A stretch of 64,000 nucleotides of DNA from Xestospongia muta (taxonomy: Eukaryota > Porifera > Demospongiae > Haplosclerida > Petrosiidae), in the NCBI GenBank assembly GCA_963693285.1, contig OY848917.1, positions 2,978,501 to 3,042,500 of the forward strand. Reading direction: 5' to 3'. Positions 34,101 through 49,500 of the stretch are shown here, piece by piece; the first letter of the stretch is position 1; every line of letters starts with the position of its first letter. The notes beneath the pieces were generated by a model. It was not told the DNA's origin and searched no databases. It was given only the letters and a program-made list of their open reading frames with translations. Both the position numbers and the translations under genes were made by a program.

Positions 34101-36338
34101 AGGAAGACACCAATTACTATAAACACATGTACATATATCTTCCTACAAAGTTTACAGGAATCACACTGGATGCCATAATGTAATGTTCTCTGAAAGTGGT
34201 TTATTGTTTATTCATTTTAAAGCAATGATATGATAGTAAGGTTTCCTAATAGATACACTAATTAATCATTTGGTAAAGGAAATAATAGACATCCAATCAT
34301 GTGATGCCACATTCTATATGAACTATATGCTCATCTCTCCCAAACTAAGCTCACTGAATTTTGAAACAATTACAAACACTGCTTGTTGACTCTGTTCCAT
34401 TACTAACTTCCCTGTTAAGTGTTTATCAGTTGTACTTACACATTGTGTGCATTACCATATAAGGAGATGTGTATACTCTAATGACTTCCCCAATTCTTAT
34501 AACAATACACTATGATAATGTAACATTTTTAGTAGAAATTACAATGTCATCTGTCTATGAAAAACAGAATTGTTTTCTTAAATGAACCATAAATGGTTGC
34601 ATAGGTTATTTCCCTAATATGATGTTATAATGCAAACATAACCTTAGTTGAAGGCACCCTGATAGTTTAATGTAACATTATGTTGAGAACAAATAATATG
34701 CATAGAATAGTATGACATCATCTGTTTTAAAAATTACCACTAAATTTTGAACAGTTAACATGGCTAACCAGTATGAAAATGCTTATCTATGCCTTTATAT
34801 TGTATAGTAGAGATCATACTTTTCGACATTTGAATGAGAAACAAGTAAGTTACACAAAACAATCACATTCTACTTTGTTCTTTTTACAACAAACTCTGCT
34901 ACATACCATATACAACGATGGTATTTACAAATAGCCTCAAGAAATTCCATGTTAAGTGGAGGCTACACTAACTAAACAGAGTCAAGGGCTAACACTTGCT
35001 TGATATGGCTTGCTATGCCCACCTCTAAGAGTCTTGATAACCATATGGCAAACACCTGTGGAGTGGCTTAAGTATTTGATAAGACATGAATGCATACCAG
35101 TAGTTCATCTCCATAGCAACAACTACAAGTGGTTAATATAAATAATCAGAAGAGCATGAGTTGTCCTCAACTACTGATAATCTTTTCCTATTCATATCAT
35201 AGTTCTTATGTTTGCTTACACAGCATAAATACTACAGTTACAATTCAAATGTACAAGTAATTGTATATATCATGTAATATAAAAGAAGCAACATAAATGA
35301 TAGGTCTAGTTTGACCTTCTGTATTTATCCAAAACGTAGACTAATTTTCTTAAACCAACATCTGTCATATGGATTGACAAATCAATGGATGGATGGACAG
35401 ACGGATGGATGGATGAATGGATGGATTTAAGAGTAATGCTTGTAATAAGGCAGTTGTCCAATGCAAACAGAGATAAGTTGATGCCATTTGAGTTTACAGG
35501 CTCTGATCTTGATAAGCATATATGGATGCATTGTGCTACAGTTGTGGCTTAATATACATACATAGTAGACTAATTGTACACTCCTATAGCCTAAATAGTT
35601 TATTTATGGACACTATAGGCAGCCTTTAGATAAAAAAAATGCACGTGTACAATGCATCACATGAATATAATCAAGAATAAAAGCATATTTGCATAATGTA
35701 TTCAATCAAATGTCTGAATAATGGACATTTGTAAATAATAACTTTCATATATAGTAGAAGTGTCTGTCGTGCTAAGTACAATGTTTAACATGGGACTAGC
35801 ACAAAGTGTCCCAAATACCAAGGGTACATGTCACTGTACTTAACATACTACAAACAGAGGTTATATCATTTGTTTGCACACAGTTAAACTAACATAGTTC
35901 TTTGTACAGATATTTCCATCTCTTGTGTGTTTGTTTGTGTACATTAATATCAATTTAATTTGGATGAGTGCACTAAAATAATATGCCAATTACAAGCATC
36001 TGTTTTCTGTAAACAGAGTGCAATTATCAGTAATCTGTATCATTTTCCACTCAATAAACAAACAGCTGCAAACACGCAAACATGATCACGCACAAGAACC
36101 ATAGGCAATTATTCAAAAATTATCAATACAATCAGTAAACATGCTATTACAGTCAATGCCACACAATAAGAACTTATTCTACAATTAAAGTATCAATAAT
36201 AGCCTCTTTTAATTAGGGAGCTGAATAAAGTGGAATCAAAAGAGTTGTTTACAATTTAATGATGCAATGCTATCCAACGTTTAAGATATGTATGTGCCAA
36301 CTATTATAATTAATTCATTAGCAAACAGAGGGAAACAC

Positions 36339-36422
36339 CTTGTTTATTTATTTTGGTTGTGTATAACATGTCAACAAATGCTTGTTTATTTATTTTGGTT
36401 GCGTATAACATGCCATCAAATG
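36339..36422. repeat. 42-bp tandem duplication
   Basis: CTTGTTTATTTATTTTGGTT units start at 36339 and 36381 with three or four differences. Confidence 0.85.
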
Positions 36423-39400
36423 CTAAAAAATTAAATAGAAGTAGATTTTCTCACAAAATACCCTCAATACACACCTGACCTTATGCTAATATACTACATA
36501 GCACTAGTTAATCAACATTGTGGTCATAATCACCAATGACAGCTTTCAAGGTCCCAGACTATCTAATTAATGATCTATCACTATAGTTCAGATTATTTCA
36601 TACATTCTTAAAGTACAATACCTCAGATTAGACCAAAAGCTAGTTGATTATAGTGTATTACTTCAGCTTTCCTTCTGAACATTTACTGACATAGACTTAG
36701 GTCATGTAGGACAAAATAACAGTAGTCTCATTTAAAAAGAAAACTTTCTTTTTGGAACACTATACTATAGTACATACTATACTATACTATACTATAAGGC
36801 ATCGCCATTAACAACAGTTGCTAGGGAACCTTTTCAAATAGAAAAAAAACATGCTACTCTAGTGAAGCCATTGAAGTCCTTTCACAATGAAAATTGTATG
36901 TATGTATGTATGTACGTGTGTATGCATGTATATATATATTTTTATGCCACCATACCTACTGTTAATATTCTCATGATAATGGTAAATAAGTACTGAGAAT
37001 TTGAGATAGCCAGTCACCACAGAATCCATTATTAAACATAATATAGTGGGTGTTCCAACACTATCTCTTGTGCACAAGAAAACAAAATTAGTTAATACAA
37101 TAGTACTGTTCAGATAACTTGTATTTAAGATATAGATAATCATGACCTTACAGGAGAAATGACTTAGAAACATATTTCACAATTAGGTACTATGAAATGC
37201 ACTTAGCATAGACTTAATACTGACGGCTGACAAGTAAGGTGTATTATACAAACTCTTTATAGTATTACAATGAAGACAAAATAAGGACAGCAATAAAAAC
37301 ACAGAAGGTTTTATGTACTGCTCTGTTGTTTGTTATGGTTATCACTGTTGTTAATGAGCATTCAATACAAGGTCAAAATTGACCTTCTTAATGGAAGGAA
37401 AGATCATAAACTAAGGCAACAATGAATGGAGTATGTTCCCCAACAGACTGAACATCAAAGCCTTTATATTCCATGAGTTAATACACTGTGAACAATACAA
37501 AGTGCTTGTATAGTAGGTTTCCTATGAGGACAAAATCAATAGTTGTACTAATTTTAAAGGAATGCTTTGAGGTTTGGGTTGACCCAAGCGATCATACTAT
37601 TAGTAAAGGATCAAGTTACTATTTCTATTGAGAGAGGTTCGGTGAAATCCCTGGAATGTAGAGCAAATACAATTGTGTGAGTTTGTGGTGTACACACCCT
37701 CTATTCATAAATAGACTTAACAATTGACTACATTTCTTATTAAACAAAAATTTTCATATTCTAATTAGATGTATGTATGCATATTTATTGGCTAGCAAAC
37801 AAAACTATGGCTTTAGAAAGTAGCTCTAGTCCAATGTTATTAGTATTAATATTATAATATCTTAAGACACAGAGAGCAAAGTCCTTAGATATATCTCTCT
37901 CGGGGCTAATGGCGTGTGATGTGATGTGATAATTGTATAATTATTGTCAGGGGCAATGTTGTAAGTAAAAATCTACAACAATCCAACTTGCAGTATGTAG
38001 AAGGCAATACATTACAACACATCATTAACAAGTCATTATACCTCATTGTATATTGGGTTGATAACCACAAAGTGGACATTGTACAACTCAATTGAACCGA
38101 ATCACTTCAATAGCACATTAAATCACCTGACAAGAGGTCATTTTAGAAGCCTATATTATTACAATGCTAACTAACCTAATTAATAAAAATATACACAAAC
38201 TGTTCCACCCAATGAGAATTGAATGTCTTTGGCTTGCGATTTCACACTAAAAAAATGTAGTAAGATAATAGCATACAAAAACAACCAACCTTTCATGTAA
38301 TGAGATCACAGTGTTAGCGAGTTGGCTCAAAGATAGTCTCCACTTCAAATTAGATCTAGTTGAGCTCAGTAGATTAACATCTGGCTAAATACAGAATATA
38401 CAATATGTTTGCTATACTAGTGCCTATTGAAATGTAGTGGTGAAGCCATAGAAAGTAACAGCTAAATCAAGAAGAAATGATGTAGCAGATATATCCTGTA
38501 CCTCCAGATATTCAAGTCCTTACTTTATTGTTTTCATACAGGGATGATTCCCTGGTATTGTTCTTAGAAGAATAATTGAACAATAAAGTCAATTAATGAG
38601 CACGTACTTACATATAATGTATAAGTTGAGTACAGACAAAGCGTAATCCATTTTGCAACTAAAAGGTAATAGCTATCCAATTAAAGAACAATTATAGTGG
38701 TCACTAAGAAATGTTTAATGCACAGATGTCCTCATATCAAGATTAGAGTTGTTTGGATAAGAGTAATAAAAAACTTATCAGCCGTAAACGCAAACTGTCA
38801 ACCAGTGAGTACACATCAACTGATAAAAATTTAATACAAACAAAGTTGTACTAAAGTTTATATAAGTCACATTCCAGTATTATCACTAATCTAAGTGGGT
38901 ATTTGAAAGAAAACCAATACATTATACCAGCTCAATATTTGCCCATATGATTCACCAGTCATGTATATTAGTATATTAGACCTGGACCATGCCACAAGTC
39001 TCATGTCAGGAGTTACTTACAAGACAAGCCTACCAGTATGTGAGTATAATGTTTGAAACACATTTTTATAAATGAGTGAATGGACATTAAGTGAGTGAGT
39101 GTGGGTGTTAAAAACAGTTGAGTAAGTAGTGTGAAAGGATGGATTTTGATAATGAGAGAATCAAGAAGACACTATTCAATACTTGGAAAACTAGTATGAA
39201 TGGAGTGGAATAGACACGTTGTATATACAGGAACATAGCAATGCTAACCGCAGTAATAAATGTTATTAAGAAACTGTTTACTTCGTCTATAAGAAATCAT
39301 ATATATCTTAACAAGACATAATTATGAAGTTAAGTGTGCTGACAGAGGCTTCTAGAAGCATCATCGAACCAAATGAACAAAGAGATTGTACGGTTTCTAG

Positions 39401-39595
39401 CAACAAGTTCAATGTCATCTAGTGTTGTGGCAATATTTGGCTTTCAATACAGTTTAGCAATACCATGTGGATAATATTAAATATTAAAACTCAGAGATAT
39501 TAAAAAGATATCATTTAAAAGTTAAAATGTATTGCGAATAATAAGTGAATACAATGCCATTAAAAATAACAGTGGTTAAGATGGAGGGTTTATTT

Positions 39596-40506
39596 TTATG
39601 CTTTCCTTCTAGTAATGTGATCATACAGTACCACATGAGTATACCTGGTCGTTGTTATCTGAGTGCGTGTTGTATTATCTCCAGGGGGAACCTGAGGAGT
39701 ATACAAAACTTAGTAATGATTGTTTATATGTTAAGAAATAGCTTTAAACAATAAGATATGACATTTGTATGGGTAGTAGAGAAGTAGGAAATTATTCAAC
39801 TATTTTTACTCACACATACACACAGTACAGGAGAGACTCTACTAGTAACACTACATTAGGTCCATTTCTAACATAAACAATGATACTTATGATATTATTA
39901 ATACAGTAACTTTTTAAAGAGGTTCGTTGTACATAAATACATCAGTCAACATATGTTGATACTATTACTTTCACATTGACATCTTATAAGTTTTCTATTA
40001 CCAAAAGGTCATCGACCACAGTCATGCACACACCTAAAAACTCCCCCAGTTGATCTAAGAGCCAAGGGGGTACATTCATATGGGACAAAGGATATGATAT
40101 CATGTCCCCCTAAGAAGTTGGGGTAATTGTATCAACTGCAATATCATGAGTGTAACGTATTCAGAAACCCTAAGAAATATATACAATATGGTGTTTTAAA
40201 AACAAAACAAGTTAACATAGCTCAGTAGGAAGTCATTCCAATCTTGTGCTATGATTGCTTTAAACTTGGACATTTCTATACTGAGACATTTAGAAATTGT
40301 TTGCTTGATTTAGAGAGAGTATAACACATATAATAAATTCAACTTCCAAATACTCACAAGTTTTAAATAAAATTGCTGTTTATAACAAGACATTTATGGT
40401 GATATGAGTTTATTCATTTACTATACTACAATAACTCACATCACTTTATTCAATTTATTCCCACACTCTCACACTCAGTGACCACACTAGGACAAATACT
40501 TGATAG

Positions 40507-40558
<52 letters not shown>

Positions 40559-43500
40559 ACTCCAGCTGTCAAAACAAAAATACAACAAGAGAACAGACAG
40601 CCTTATCAAAACTAACAAGTGTACCTACCACCCACTCATACAGGTACTTGTAACATGTATAACATCAGCCTATACAACTTCAATTATCCATCTGTTTTTT
40701 GAAGTCTTTTTGATCTTAAAAAGACTTCCCTCCACTTATTTTCATAATGGGTTTGAATTGCTTTCATACTACATGTAGTAACTAATAGTTCACTAGTACT
40801 TGTACATGTATAGTACATGTCTGTCCATGTACTACATAAGGCACTGGTCATATATAGATACTATTAGATAAGATAATAACACAATTGTTTGAATATTTGA
40901 TCTCTTCTCCTCATTTTTGGACACATGTGTCATTGAAGTAGTCATCTTATTTACAGGGAGTAATGACAACATATCTCCTATTGTTTTCCTTGTACATCCA
41001 TTTTGTCTCCTTTAGGACACACACATATGTAGGTGGTTCACCCACAAAGTGAGGTGATATATACTGATGTCTTAATCTAGCTGGATACTACACATAATAC
41101 ATATAGGATTACAGACAGCAGTGATACGTTTTTTGGGGTAGAGTGTCTGACCACCCATGTAAACATTCATGACACTTGTCTACACCTGATCATTTCATTG
41201 TTCAAAAAATGAAAATGTCACAGCTCCAATTTCTATATGCAGCCTACCTCAATTGTACTACTACGTGTGTAATTCCAAGTCTATGGTACATGTGCAAGCA
41301 CATGGTTCTATGTTGACATAACTTGACAACTTTGCTTCAGTGAAGTAATTCCCTCAATCCCCATATTAGCATAGAGACATAGTAATGTACACCTCAGCTA
41401 CCACAACAGATGTGGGGTGATGTGTCATCACATAGCAAAGGACATTAGTGAATAAATGAACATTCTTACTATACCCAATTCATTGCCAAGTCTCTATTAT
41501 GTATGCTCATAAAAAGCTAATCAAAATTTGGACATATTTTGGCAGTTAAGTACAATTAATTACAGATGTTATTGTCTCCATGAGACATTCCAATACGATA
41601 TCTTGTTCTCACCCAGATATGGTACAAATGTTTTTACCTTTTTTGGTAATAAAATGTGAAATATATAATGACCTGAGCGATAATTAAACGTCAAGAATTT
41701 GTAATTTGTGTTAACAAGTTATTTGCCACTACAAATGAACAACCACATTGCACATGTCTTATTAAGATAGACAGTAAATACACAAATGTTAAGTACAATT
41801 AACTATGGACGATATTGTCGCCATGGGACATTCCAACACAATATCTTGTTCTCAATCAGTAAAAAATGTTTTTCCTTTTTTGGTAACAAAATGTGAAGTG
41901 TATAATGACCTCAGTGACAATTAAACCTCAAGAATTTGTGCTTACATGTTATTTGCCAATACAAATGAGCATGTCTTATTAAGACATACAGGAAATACAC
42001 AGTTGTATCATCTGATATTTATTTTAATAAAAATAGACTAGTCCCTCATTTCTTACACGTGTATTGGAGAGAATACAATAATAACAATTTCAATATTATA
42101 ATTTTTAATTCAACAGAAATGCACAATGTCAAATAGAAAGACAGTGAGTTCTACATTTTCTTGTTTATATATGTCACAGTAAGCATAGACTATTGTATGC
42201 TAGGGTTAAAATAATGTACCACAGCAAAGGAATGCTATGTCAGCCTATGTGAGTTCTATAGTAATAAAATGCATTACTACAATGATACCAGATGGTGTCT
42301 AAAGATTATCTGAGTCTACTTTAACTGACGTGTGTAAAACTTATAAATATTCACAAATAATCCCTTGTATTCTCTGGTTACTCTTCAGGAATGTTAAGTG
42401 ACTATCACTATCATAACAGACACTTGTACAATGAGACTGAAGAAATAAACCACCTGGACACAAAGTATAGTGGCGCCTAATATATTAACCAGTACACAAG
42501 GTCAACAACAATAGACCAGAGAGACCTCTCATGGAGACAATACAGTGATTGGATAATGAAGTCTTTTTGAGCTAGCTAAAATGATATAGAAGACTTTATA
42601 CCTTCTTTAGCAAAATGTTACTATAGTTAGTATACTTCAAGAAATTGCTACTGCTTCAAGATTGCTGTCATCTTATACTACATATTGAATTTCATACTCT
42701 GAATTTATAACAACTCTTATTAGAAGAGACTTTTGCAAAATACTTAGGATAGCTCAAATCTGTACATACACAATTTAATAGCACTGGCTTAAACAACAAA
42801 ATACAGATATTTGAATCATGATTTAATCACTAGTGAGTAATGTGTATGCACATGAATCACTATGTATCTGATGTCTGAAACTAATGATTAATGTACATAT
42901 ACATTAATCGCTAGTGAGTAATGTGTATGCACATGAATCACTATGTATCTGATGTCTGAAACTAATGATTAATGTACATATACATTAATCACTAGTGAGT
43001 AATGTGTATGCACATGAATCACTATGTATCTGATGTCTGAAACTAATGATTAATGTACATATGCATTAATCACTAGTGAGTAATGTGTATGCACATGAAT
43101 CACTATGTATCTGATGTCTGAAACTAATGATTAATGTACATATACATTAATCACTAGTACATTAATGTATATGTAAATTATGTGCAGACTATTAGGAAGT
43201 GCGCACTTGTCAAGTACATTAGAGACTGAGACATCACAGATAAAAAGTATGCTTTGAAAACGTTAATACTACAGACATTCGGTCTATCCCCAGATCGTTC
43301 ATTTTGACATTATATACATGTACAAAAATTGTATAACACATGTACAAAACCTGTACTGCACATGTACAAGACATGTTGTACACTTGCATACTCTTGGACA
43401 AGGTCAGTCATTGGGAATACAGTCTCAAGAGAGATAAACAATGTGTAAACAAGTACGTGATGTTGAGTTGCCACAGTCATATCGCGAAAACAAAATAAAC

Positions 43501-46500
43501 TTGGACTGCATTGATTACAATATAGTAACTTGTTTTAAGATAAAGTGAATACTTGAAAAACAATATTTTCACGTATGTATCAGGAGCATAGCCTAATGTC
43601 TCAAATACAATATAAGATAAACTGATTTGTCAAGCTGTAAAGGCATTTTGAAGTTATTTCAGCTTTAGAGTTGCCTTTCTAGAGAAGCTATATGTATTGA
43701 ACTTGTCAACTCTTTATTGTCTCCAGTTCCAACAGAATCAAAAGTTTCTCTTCATTTGGTGTACACTTTCTCTTCATTTGGTATATATTCAAATTACCTA
43801 ACTTTGTTTCAGGCATTGATAATGATGTCTTTTCAATAATGTATTGAATGTAAGCACAATAATATAGATATATGTACAACAGTATCATAGAAGGTTTGAA
43901 ATTGACACTGTCAGTTGTAGCTTGCAATAACAAATTTAGTACACTCTGTGTGTTGGCATAATATCAGATAGTCAGACTGCATACAATTAAAATCAATTTA
44001 GCTAGCAGAACCATAGCATACCACGACTTAGATCAGGCATGTATAACATCTAGTAACACCTTTAATATAGAGGTGTAAACACACACACACACAGATTTTG
44101 TCTCAGACCATACACTGACCTTAGGGTCAACATTGATAATTTTCCGATCTCGTTTGTTTTTAAATATCAGACCAGTTGAACAGTCAGCAATGACCTAAAT
44201 TAAAATGATAAAATAATTATGTATACAATTTTAATTACAAGAAGTATGTATGTAACAATGTAACAATATACAAAATGAAAGTAAAATATTTTATTTAGTC
44301 TGGTGACACATCTAAATGAAATAGTAATATAATGTGTTAGTACACACACACACACACACACCAAGTTTCCAGATTGAAAACAGTTTTACGAGTTAAAAGG
44401 TAAGTAGACTACTACATGAAATTTATAGTCTACTGTTTAAAACTAGCACCCTTTACTTCAGTATCAATTGACAGTATAACAATTACAAAGGAACTAGTGA
44501 ATATATATGTAAATGTATACTATAGAGTAAGTGGTCATATGTTTGTACTATGTACAGGCACTTGTATATGAAAATGAAGAAGGTGTAGTACACATTAATA
44601 AACACCGTACTGTAACCACCTCACTAAGTTACTACACATGTACATGTTTCATAGTGCCTGTTTACATGTACAGTACATGTAAATGTCATTTGTAAAGGAC
44701 GTTAGAATATTACCTACATGTGCAACCTCTTTGCAGAATTTTTGTTATATAATGTAAACTTAACACTTGACTTATGAAAATACTAAATAGAAAGTACGAT
44801 TAACAATGCTGAAACAACACTATCGATGTACATATAATACATACTACTGAAATATTGCTTTGATAAGCATAGACATTTACTATTAGAGTTGTAGTATCTA
44901 TAGAAGTAATACAATTGATGTTATCAGCTTAAGCACAACTCATAGCAGTTGGGTGGCCCATAGAGGTTAAACTATTTAAAGTTCAGGTTCAAATGCCACA
45001 CAATATATAGAATGACAATTGACTATTGAAGTTCAATGCCAGACAATACAATGTAAAACAACTTTACATTGCTGCCCACAGGCATTAGAATTGTAAACAC
45101 AGACTAAAGTATTCAATGGCAGGCTATGTATAACTTATGATGTGTCCTAGTTTAAGTACAAGTATACCATATGAATAATAAATAACAATTGAACTTCATT
45201 GCTAGTCTAATGCTAGACAATACAAAGTCTAAGTAGGTACAATTTTAACCACAAATATTGATGTAATATCTACTAGCCAAGAAGATACACTAATGTACAT
45301 GCCATGTAGACCAGTAGAATAGTCCATAGAAAGGGGAACCCCCTATAATTAGGACAATAATAATGAGCCTACATTGTATTCCATAACAAAAGGAAGTTCT
45401 ATAAATTTCTCTTTGTCGTGAAGACAAACACCAATCACAATAATTGATTAAATTATAGACACCAGTTACTATGAGTCTCTACCTCAACATGTGTATGCAA
45501 TGGATGTTGATCAAGTTAGCCTTGAAATTATTAGTAAGGACATTACATACAATGATGCTACTGGAGTTATGAACTGGTTATTAAACATTGATTAATTAAC
45601 TAGTTACCTCGTATAAATATCAATCATTGAATGAATAGTTTTATAACAAATTAATGACGTGTTATACACACACACACACATATGAGTTTAGAGACCATGT
45701 AAAATATATTTATTATAATCAATGGATGAATAACTGAAATTGTTATAACAAATGGAAAACTGCTTCTGTGTGATAATAATTTGAATTTATGAAGAAGTGG
45801 GACATAGAAAAGTAGAAGTTGAGGCAAAAGCAATATGGAGGCTCTGTAGATCAGTTGTTCGTCAATCAGGAGATACAACCAATGAGATAATTGAACCCTT
45901 TAATTCCTAACAAGTAACATTTCTCGTATTCAACAAAACCAATCATTAATTGGACAGTTACCAATTATTATTAATCCCAAATTATTAATATACTAAATAA
46001 AATCAGTGCAGGGTCACTACTCAAGGTGTTACTATTTGTGGTAACACAAATAAAATCGTGGTTTTTAATTTGTTATGACAACTGGATTGATTACAACATC
46101 AGTGAGTACTAGAATAGCTGAGTAAACAGGAAATGTTAAGATAAGCTGATATACAGACACAACAACTAATGAAATTAAAGTAACCTAATTAAGAGATCAT
46201 TTGACATAGCACATTCTATAGTATAAGAAGAACTTGTACAACAGATAGACTCTATTGTAACAATAGTAGAGAAATCATACAAGACTTATTAAAGGTTTGC
46301 TTGTGTTTGTCCTTCACTAAATCATAGGTTTGACAATAAAAATTAGATTGAACACTAAAGACATACACTATAATGCTTAAATGCAGTTCAAAAAGGGTTA
46401 AAAAAAGTCAGCATCAAACATGGTAGGGGGTTGGTAGACATGTTTCACGCCATGTCCAATTTTGAATTTGATACTTATATGTGACAAATCTCTTAGTGGT

Positions 46501-49500
46501 ATGAATTTCTTATATGTGACAAATCTTAGTGATATGAATTTCTTTATACAGTTCTGTTACATCTACCCTCTCAAGCTGTCTCAAAGAAATATAACTTAAT
46601 TCTTCTCTCTGCCAACACAAGGCCAGTGTGATGGGTTACATTATAGGCATGTACTGCTCTCCCTGATAAAGTTTCAGTTTGTGATGGATTAATCTAATCT
46701 ACATTTGTTAGCACTTAATATGGCTCTCTGAAGCCAATAGCATTGAGTTGGCACCCGCTTAACATTATCTATTATCTCCATATTATTAACTGGATGTCAA
46801 CACATTACCTAAAATAAGTGCCAACTCAGTATTTAAGTCTATAAAAATGTCTGTGCATGTATCCCAGAATACCAACACCAAAACTGAGTTATTGAGCCAT
46901 GCACAAGATGACACATGCACCAAATTTAAAGTAAAAAAATCAAACCTATACGTAACTGAATCACTGAATAAGCATTTAGAATGTTTATGCATTTTGTACC
47001 AAATAAAATGAAATATAATGAAGATGACAAGACAGTCAAGTTGAATTATCAAAGTACAATAAATGTATCCCTTATTCAAACAAGTACTTCACGTGTACAC
47101 ATAATACAGTGTTTATTGTTAACAGATAAAGATGCCCAAAGTACACAATCAAATAACTTTGTCAACAATGAAATAAAATACAAAACAGTGATACTAGATA
47201 CAATTATATGCACATGGACATATGTATACAAACAATATACATGTACGTATATGTTATAGTTGTTTACTAAATACAAAAAGCAATCACTTTGTGATGATAT
47301 GTACAATTATATGTATACTTGACATCAATATCTAGCAATCATATAAAAAGCACTTGTTTTCAGACACTATGTTTCCATTAATAGAAAGGATTTGGTTCAT
47401 TACATAACAATAGATCAAATATCATTTCAAGGACATACATGAATGGATAGCTATTTGGTGTGTAACAGGGTGGAACAGCTAATTTAGTTACACAGAGGGA
47501 GGTGTACATGGCAAATGATTATTTTTTAAGTGGTTGTTTATCACGAAATCAGTGAGCTGTGTTTCGTAACATGGTATCTCTAAGTAAACCACTTTGACGT
47601 GAACATCTACGTTATGAATATTGTAATTGTTCCAGTTAACATGTAGGAGTACTTGGGATTATTCTAGGCTCATAACATCTATTTACTTTCAAAACAGTGT
47701 ATCCTAGATACGTGGACAAAATTTGACTGTCAGAGTCACTGCAATGCAAATTGCAGTAAGCTAAAGTCATTAGTAGAAACTCCTACAACATACCCACCAA
47801 TCGTATGACCAAGGGTGTGGCTCTAACTAAATTATCACCCCTGAGTCATATACAACACTGTAAATCCATAAGAATATATAGTGTTTGCACAACACTTTGA
47901 TGTAAGATGATTATGATTATAAAAGGTTCTGTTATCATATTTTACAAGCATTTACAATACCAATGAAACACACAGTTGTATCTGTCATTAATTAGGAGTG
48001 TTACAAAGCAATTATAGTACTTTGATGCCGTCTATTAGAACACACAAGAGAGTCAATATTGGCCAATAATACCACACAACAAATCAACATAAAGACTGAT
48101 ACTACAAATTATTGGGTATTGTGTGATATTTAAAGCAATAAACAAGATCATCAAAGGTACACATGTATGTAAACCACACTCAATGCAAGTCACATGACCA
48201 AACAACATCGATGATATGTGAGATAATTGTACATATATACACATAGTACATTAATTGTGTAGAATTCAAAACTTGTAAACATTATAGTGTGATGTAACTT
48301 CATGACATAAAACCCAACACAGTAAATTATTGTGAGCATATGACTCAGCATTCTCAGAGAAGGGAATATTTATATATAACATAATAAGGATATTGGGAAA
48401 AAAGTTTGTACCACTTCATAAATACACCTACTATTACACTATAGATCCTATTCATTCCAACTAACTTTTGTAGTAAACAAATGTGCTGACATAACAGGAC
48501 ACTATAGAGTGCCCACTAAAACAGTATACAACTATATGTCTTCCTTTGTTAGCATACAGCTGGTGATTCAATGACAGGTCAGCCTTCCTTAAAAGTGTTT
48601 ACATCTTTACTGTATTTTGTGGCCACACACAAGCACTTGAAGCCAAAGTGATGCGTAGAGAACCGACCAGGACTTCAGAAAACAAACCTACCAGATTCCC
48701 ATGAATACTATGTCTTAATTCAATATATTATACCTATATTATACGTGTACATGTAGAAAGGAGGTGTGTGAACATGTTAATAAGTACAGCTTTCACAACT
48801 AAGTGGAAAACAATGGCTCCAGTATCATAGTAGTTAAGGAGCAAGAACACATGGAACTGGGTTAAAATTAAATTACACCATAAATTTAGTTTTTACTTGT
48901 TTAAATAACTGATACTATTAGTATGCATTACAAGCAGTAGCTTATTTAAAATTACTTTACAAGACATTGATCATATATAGGAGACCAGATTGAGAATATA
49001 CTAACAATGAATGCAAAAGATTAAATGAGCTGACATTTATTGAGAACAAACTATACAAATTTCATAAGACATTATAAACTATTTGGTTTACATTGCGGTT
49101 ACTAATAAATGCATTAAGCTATGGGGGTAGCTAACCGTCACTAAATCACCATGTTCTTGTCAAAACTTGCGGCCACAAATTGATGCTCAGCTACCCACAT
49201 AAGGATGGACAGGAGAAATCGTTAATTGCAATAACATATAAGTATACATCGTTATAACACAGTCAGTCATACACAATGCATACTTACTACATGTATTTAT
49301 CTCTCTATTCAAGCCCTTATTCGTACACAACAATATAGACAATAGCTGAAATGTGGAGGGGTAAAATGTAGGTACTTTGGACAAACAAAACTGTGTACAT
49401 AGACAATTGAATAGCTACATGTACGTGTACATGGAGTCATTTGCATTAAAACTTATCTTAACTACATTAGTGACACTCAGTTTAACAAATGGCCATAGAG

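Larger units (their letters stand above)
30210..39588. other. 9.4-kb region without a recognised gene
   Basis: Lies between the tail-to-tail 3' ends of the TGF-beta ligand and CFAP299. Contains a 113-bp tandem duplication (30886-31111), a (GA)n tract (about 31694-31720), a GGAT/GGAC array (about 35385-35428) and a 42-bp duplication (36339-36422). No open frame exceeds about 104 codons and no conserved motif was seen. Confidence 0.4.

Noticed and set aside
46786..47259. Overlapping open frames of 92-97 codons on both strands
   Set aside because: No domain, signal or splice support; inside a CFAP299 intron and within chance expectation.
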